Source: a bacterium
GTDB taxonomy: Bacteria; Desulfobacterota; GWC2-55-46; S146-80; JALXFI01
Direction of reading: 5' to 3'
Assembly (NCBI GenBank): GCA_027069035.1
Contig: JALXFI010000415.1
Location: forward strand, 1 to 10,223
DNA length: 10,223 nucleotides
This document shows, piece after piece, positions 6,703 to 10,223 of the stretch (its first letter is position 1; each line of letters opens with the position of its first letter). The notes under the pieces were generated by a model, which saw only the letters and a program-made list of their open reading frames with translations, searched no databases and was not told where the DNA came from. The translations under genes and the position numbers were made by a program.

Positions 6703-8187
6703 GTGGAGATAATTGAGACAGCAATGCCCATTTATGCCATAGCAGTTTCTCTTCTGGCGATAATACCTATCGGGCTTTCGGGTGAAAGAAACCCGAACCT
6801 TAGAGAATCATGGACGATAACAGCCGCTATATTGAAATTTATTATAATTGTTTCCATGATCCCGATAGTATTGGATGGAAAGGTGATAGAGTATTCCCTT
6901 ATTACCGTTTTGCCGGGCATTGATGTAAAGTTCAGGGTCGATGCCCTTAGTCTGGTATTTGCTGTAACTGCGTCTTTTCTCTGGATTGTTACCTCTATCT
7001 TTTCAATCGGATATATGAGGGCGCTTAAGGAACACTCACAGACAAGATATTTTGCATTTTTTGCAGCAGCGATGGCGGCTACCATAGGTGTTGCCTTCTC
7101 TGCGAATCTATTTACCCTTTTTCTCTTTTATGAAGCCATTACCATCTGCACCTTTCCGCTTGTTGCCCATAACGAGACACCTGATGCCATAAAAGGCGCG
7201 AGGCGATATATCATCTACCTTCTTGGCACATCTCTGGCCTTTCAGTTATTTGCTATAATACTTACCTACAATATTGCCGGAACACTTGAATTTGCCAACC
7301 ATGGCATACTTGCAGGGAAGGCTTCCGACCTTATGCTGATAATAATCTTTATCTTGTTTATTGCGGGCATAACAAAGGCGGCTTTAATGCCGCTTCACTC
7401 GTGGCTGCCCGCTGCAATGGTTGCCCCTACCCCTGTCAGCGCCTTTTTACATGCGGTTGCAGTGGTGAACGTTGGTGTATTTACAGTCTTAAAGGTGTTG
7501 CTGTACATATTCGGCACAGGGTTGCTTTACAGATTGGGCATCAGCACGGTCTTTATATACTTTGTATCATTTACAATAATAGTTGCATCCATCATAGCCT
7601 TAAGACAGGACAATCTGAAACGCATGCTTGCGTATTCTACGGTGAGCCAGCTCTCCTATATCATCCTTGGGGCGTCACTTCTTGGACGTAACGGGATAAC
7701 AGGTGGTATCATACATATCGCTATACATTCATTTGCAAAGATAACCCTCTTCTTTGCTGCCGGAGCGATATATGTAGCAAACCATAAGACCATGATTAGT
7801 GAGTTGAATGGTATGGGCAGAAAGATGCCTTTTACAATGACGGCATTTGCGATAGCATCGCTTTCTATAATAGGTATTCCCCCGTTGAGCGGTTTTCTAA
7901 GCAAGTGGTATTTAATGATAGGCTCTATAGAGTCGGGACATGCGCCAATTCTGATAGTGTTGGTGGCAAGCACATTACTGAATGCATCGTATTTTTTGCC
8001 TGTAGTTTACGCAGCCTTCTTTAAGAAGCTGCCTTCGGATGAGAAATCAGAGATACGAGAAGCCCCTGCCTTTATGATCATACCAATTATGGTTACTGCT
8101 GTCGGCACACTCTTGCTGTTTTTTGCCCCCTCTTTACTTCTTGATCTTGCAGGGATTGTGTTGGGAAATCTGACAGGAGGATACTGA
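6703..8187 (+). CDS. Second antiporter-like subunit, MrpD/NuoL family
   Basis: This is a 494-residue polytopic paralogue of mrpD. Key residues seen are Glu144 in LFLFYEAITICTFPLVAHN (TM5), Lys225 in AGITKAALMPLHSWLP (TM7), His250 in SAFLHAVAVVN, His338, His342 and Lys346 in the IIHIAIHSFAKITLF block, and Lys401 in GFLSKWYLM (TM12). The TM8 position that carries Lys in many MrpA and MrpD proteins is Asn256 here (AVAVVNVGVF). The first in-frame start is TTG at 6688, but the GTG at 6703 is preferred because GGAGGT at 6690-6695 is spaced 7 nt from it and the start falls 1 nt after the mrpD stop. It may replace the NuoL-like N-terminal domain of MrpA, which is missing from this cluster. A stretch around residues 366-382 is nearly identical at DNA level to mrpD. 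Confidence 0.92.
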   Translation: MEIIETAMPIYAIAVSLLAIIPIGLSGERNPNLRESWTITAAILKFIIIVSMIPIVLDGKVIEYSLITVLPGIDVKFRVDALSLVFAVTASFLWIVTSIFSIGYMRALKEHSQTRYFAFFAAAMAATIGVAFSANLFTLFLFYEAITICTFPLVAHNETPDAIKGARRYIIYLLGTSLAFQLFAIILTYNIAGTLEFANHGILAGKASDLMLIIIFILFIAGITKAALMPLHSWLPAAMVAPTPVSAFLHAVAVVNVGVFTVLKVLLYIFGTGLLYRLGISTVFIYFVSFTIIVASIIALRQDNLKRMLAYSTVSQLSYIILGASLLGRNGITGGIIHIAIHSFAKITLFFAAGAIYVANHKTMISELNGMGRKMPFTMTAFAIASLSIIGIPPLSGFLSKWYLMIGSIESGHAPILIVLVASTLLNASYFLPVVYAAFFKKLPSDEKSEIREAPAFMIIPIMVTAVGTLLLFFAPSLLLDLAGIVLGNLTGGY

Positions 8188-8188
8188 T

Positions 8189-8431
8189 ATGAAAAAGGAG
8201 ATAGGCTTTTTTGATAAACCGAAAAACATAAGATTGATACGTTATATATTCTATCTATGCCTTATCGTGCTTGTTGCCATTGATTTTTTTATAGAGAGGC
8301 ACAGCACCTTTGCATTTGAGAAGATTAGAGGTTTTTATGCGTTCTACGGTTTCTTGTCCTGTGCTGTAATTATCCTTGTGTCAAAGTTGCTTGGCATCTT
8401 TCTCAAGAGGAAAGAGGATTATTATGACTAA
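8189..8431 (+). CDS. Small two-helix membrane protein in the mrp cluster
   Basis: The 80-residue protein has a basic N-terminus (MKKEIGFFDKPKNIRLIR), a helix at about 17-34, a short polar loop with IERHST, a second helix at about 48-71, and a charged tail KRKEDYYD. The ribosome binding site is strong: AGGAGG at 8175-8180, 8 nt before the ATG, and the gap from the previous stop is 1 nt. Its stop overlaps the next start by 8 nt. Similar small proteins with FDKPKN near the N-terminus and EDYYD at the C-terminus occur, as I recall, next to Mrp-type antiporter genes in other anaerobic bacteria. I know of no assigned function. Position between two antiporter subunits suggests an accessory or assembly subunit; that is inference. 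Confidence 0.85.
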   Translation: MKKEIGFFDKPKNIRLIRYIFYLCLIVLVAIDFFIERHSTFAFEKIRGFYAFYGFLSCAVIILVSKLLGIFLKRKEDYYD

Positions 8432-10205
8432 CTGGATTCCGCCGGCAGCTATATTTATTTTTGGAGCTTTTCTGATCCCTGTATTCAATGGCAGGGCAAG
8501 GAAGGTGTATATCCTCCTTCTGCCGGTACTTGCATTTATAGACCTGCTGAATATGCCTGAAGGAAGAGGTTTTGTCTTTGGCTTTATTGGCCATGAAATC
8601 GTCTTAGGCAAGGTTGACAGACTCAGTATGGTCTTCGGATACATATTCGTGATCATGGGTTTTGCCGGTGCGCTGTTCTCGCTTCATCTAAAGGAAAAAA
8701 GAGAACCGCTTGTTGCCTTTATCTATGTCGGCAGTTCTCTTGGCGTTGTATTTTCAGGCGACTACATATCCCTCTATATCTTCTGGGAGATTATGGCTGT
8801 TGCATCAACGTGGCTTATATGGAACAGGGGAACAAAGGCAGCCAGGGATGCAGGGTTCAGATATATCCTTGTCCATATACTGGGAGGTATGATTCTGCTT
8901 TCCGGAATAGTCATCAATATCTTTGATTCAGGCTCTATAGAGTTTGGGTACATAGGTCTAAACGGATTGGCATCTTACCTTATACTGGTTGGTTTTGCCA
9001 TTAATGCTGCGATTCCGCCTCTGTCTGCATGGCTCTCCGATTCATATCCTGAGTCAACAATTACCGGGGCGGTATTTCTGAGCGCTTTTACAAGCAAGAC
9101 CGCAGTATATGTACTGTGCAGGTCTTTCCCGGGCGCTGAAATCCTGATATGGGCGGGGACGATAATGGCAATATATGGAATTGTCTATGCGATATTAGAG
9201 AACGATATGAGGAGGATTCTGGCATACAGCATCATCAATCAGGTTGGATTCATGGTGGCAGGGATTGGTATTGGCACAGATCTGTCGTTAAATGGAACTG
9301 CATCGCATGCCTTTGCCCATATACTGTATAAAGGCTTACTATTTATGTCTGCAGGAGCGGTTCTTCACATGACCGGCAAAAGCAGGTGCACGGACCTGGG
9401 TGGGCTCTATAAAACCATGCCGATTACCCTGATGCTCTGTATTGTTGGAGCCGCATCTATCTCTGCATTCCCATTGACGGGAGGATTTATAAGCAAATCC
9501 ATGATAATATCTGCCGCCGGGGATGAAAAGATGAGGGGTATATGGCTTCTTCTAAACCTTGCATCGGCAGGGGTTTTCCTGCATGCAGGCATAAAATTCC
9601 CCTACTTTGTATTCTTTGCAAAGGATTCAGGACTCAGACCAAAGGAGCCGCCCATGAATATGCTTCTTGCAATGGGATTCTTGGCCTTCTTATCCATCTT
9701 TATCGGTGTATATCCTTCAGTCATCTATAGAATCCTGCCTCATCCTGTCCGCTATATACCCTATACTGCAAGCCATGTGATCGGCCAGCTTCAGCTTCTT
9801 CTATTCTCTGCTCTCGCTTTCTTTGTCTTCCTGAGATTGCTCCAGAGGACAAAAACCATAAGCCTTGATACAGACTGGTTCTACAGAAAGGGAGCAGGCG
9901 TTTTTATGTGGTTTGTGAACAATCCAATGGCTGCATTTGCTTCAAAAATGAACAGAGTTGTCTTTGATGTTATTCCTTCTTTTCTTATCCTGCTTAGTAA
10001 GAATCCCCTATCTGCCTTAAAGATCGCTGCAGATACGGTCATTCTCACGTTTGTCGCTCCTGACCGCAAGAAAGAGATGATTAAACAGATAGAAAGAGAA
10101 AAAGCGATATATCCCGGCGATATTATCAAACACTGGCCGATTGGAACAACAGTGCTCTGGATAGGTATTTTTTTCTTGTTTTACCTGATTGTATACTATT
10201 GGTAA
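8424..10205 (+). CDS. Third antiporter-like subunit, NuoL/MrpD family with C-terminal extension
   Basis: This is a 593-residue polytopic protein. Residues about 1-475 form the antiporter-like core: Glu122 in YIFWEIMAVAST (TM5), Lys225 in SAFTSKTAVYVLCR (TM8), His295, His299 and Lys303 in SHAFAHILYKGLLF, and Lys358 in GGFISKSMI (TM12). The TM7 lysine of MrpD is replaced by Asn194 in GFAINAAIPPLSAWL. Lys391 in HAGIKFPYFVFF is an additional buried charge. From about 475 there is an extension beginning LDTDWFYRKG, continuing through amphipathic segments and a basic stretch (PDRKKEMIKQIEREK, 546-560) to a final helix at 573-592. This resembles the lateral helix plus terminal helix of NuoL. The frame is open from 8376, but the ATG at 8424 is preceded by AAAGAGG at 8411-8417, 6-nt spacing. 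It ends the visible cluster, and no terminator is seen in the last 18 nt. Confidence 0.92.
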   Translation: MTNWIPPAAIFIFGAFLIPVFNGRARKVYILLLPVLAFIDLLNMPEGRGFVFGFIGHEIVLGKVDRLSMVFGYIFVIMGFAGALFSLHLKEKREPLVAFIYVGSSLGVVFSGDYISLYIFWEIMAVASTWLIWNRGTKAARDAGFRYILVHILGGMILLSGIVINIFDSGSIEFGYIGLNGLASYLILVGFAINAAIPPLSAWLSDSYPESTITGAVFLSAFTSKTAVYVLCRSFPGAEILIWAGTIMAIYGIVYAILENDMRRILAYSIINQVGFMVAGIGIGTDLSLNGTASHAFAHILYKGLLFMSAGAVLHMTGKSRCTDLGGLYKTMPITLMLCIVGAASISAFPLTGGFISKSMIISAAGDEKMRGIWLLLNLASAGVFLHAGIKFPYFVFFAKDSGLRPKEPPMNMLLAMGFLAFLSIFIGVYPSVIYRILPHPVRYIPYTASHVIGQLQLLLFSALAFFVFLRLLQRTKTISLDTDWFYRKGAGVFMWFVNNPMAAFASKMNRVVFDVIPSFLILLSKNPLSALKIAADTVILTFVAPDRKKEMIKQIEREKAIYPGDIIKHWPIGTTVLWIGIFFLFYLIVYYW

Positions 10206-10223
10206 AAACAAGTTTTATGTTAT

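Noticed and set aside
7401..7691. 96-codon plus-strand open frame inside the second antiporter gene
   Set aside because: It is an out-of-frame shadow of a gene with clear family motifs and has no supporting start signal.
8376..8423. Upstream extension of the third antiporter subunit by 16 residues
   Set aside because: The extension overlaps the small-protein gene deeply and encodes a polar Cys-containing segment unlike the family. The ATG at 8424 has a good ribosome binding site.
10206..10223. A-rich then T-rich tail as a terminator after the last gene
   Set aside because: Only a 4-bp A/T stem can form, with no GC pairs, and the window ends immediately. It cannot be called.
1..10223. CRISPR array, tRNA, rRNA, transposase, phage genes or toxin-antitoxin pairs
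   Set aside because: I found no direct-repeat array, no tRNA-like cloverleaf, and no protein with transposase, integrase, phage or toxin-antitoxin features.

Overview
The window is a bacterial chromosomal segment holding two unrelated minus-strand genes at the left edge, a palindrome-rich intergenic block, a tldD gene, and then about 7.5 kb of tightly packed plus-strand genes for a multisubunit Mrp/Mbh-type cation/proton antiporter complex. Base composition is moderate. Start codons are mixed (ATG, GTG, TTG) and neighbouring genes overlap by a few bases. The gene set (sulfite-reductase-like protein, CopD-like membrane protein, Mrp cluster with extra antiporter subunits and a small conserved-looking membrane protein) resembles anaerobic or thermophile-related lineages such as Nitrospirota or Desulfobacterota. 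That placement is an inference from gene content and is weak.

Layout. Positions 1-319 (minus) hold the N-terminal part of a siroheme-type nitrite/sulfite reductase that runs off the left edge. Positions 371-838 (minus) hold a four-helix CopD-like membrane protein. Positions about 902-1074 hold three directly abutting inverted repeats, the central one about 120 nt long, which look like a MITE/REP-like element. A good sigma70-like promoter lies at 1111-1139, followed by tldD (1190-2584), a metalloprotease with its HExxxH motif and distal Cys. Positions 2585-2758 are a non-coding leader with several small hairpins.

Positions 2759-10205 encode, in order: MrpE, MrpF, MrpG, a stand-alone MbhD+MbhE-like protein (equivalent to the C-terminal part of MrpA), MrpB, MrpC, MrpD, a second MrpD/NuoL-type subunit, an 80-residue two-helix protein, and a third NuoL/MrpD-type subunit with a long C-terminal extension. 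This is the order of the antiporter half of archaeal membrane-bound hydrogenases (MbhA to MbhH), not the MrpABCDEFG order of Bacillus. No hydrogenase or other oxidoreductase subunit is visible in the window. Most junctions are ATGA or TGATG overlaps or gaps of 1 nt, so the whole cluster is probably one operon with translational coupling.

The complex would sit in the cytoplasmic membrane and exchange Na+ (or K+) for protons, or couple ion movement to a redox module encoded elsewhere. The three antiporter-like subunits differ in which of the buried charged residues they keep. The most interesting features are these complementary losses, the extra small subunit, the C-terminal extension, and the palindromic block before tldD.
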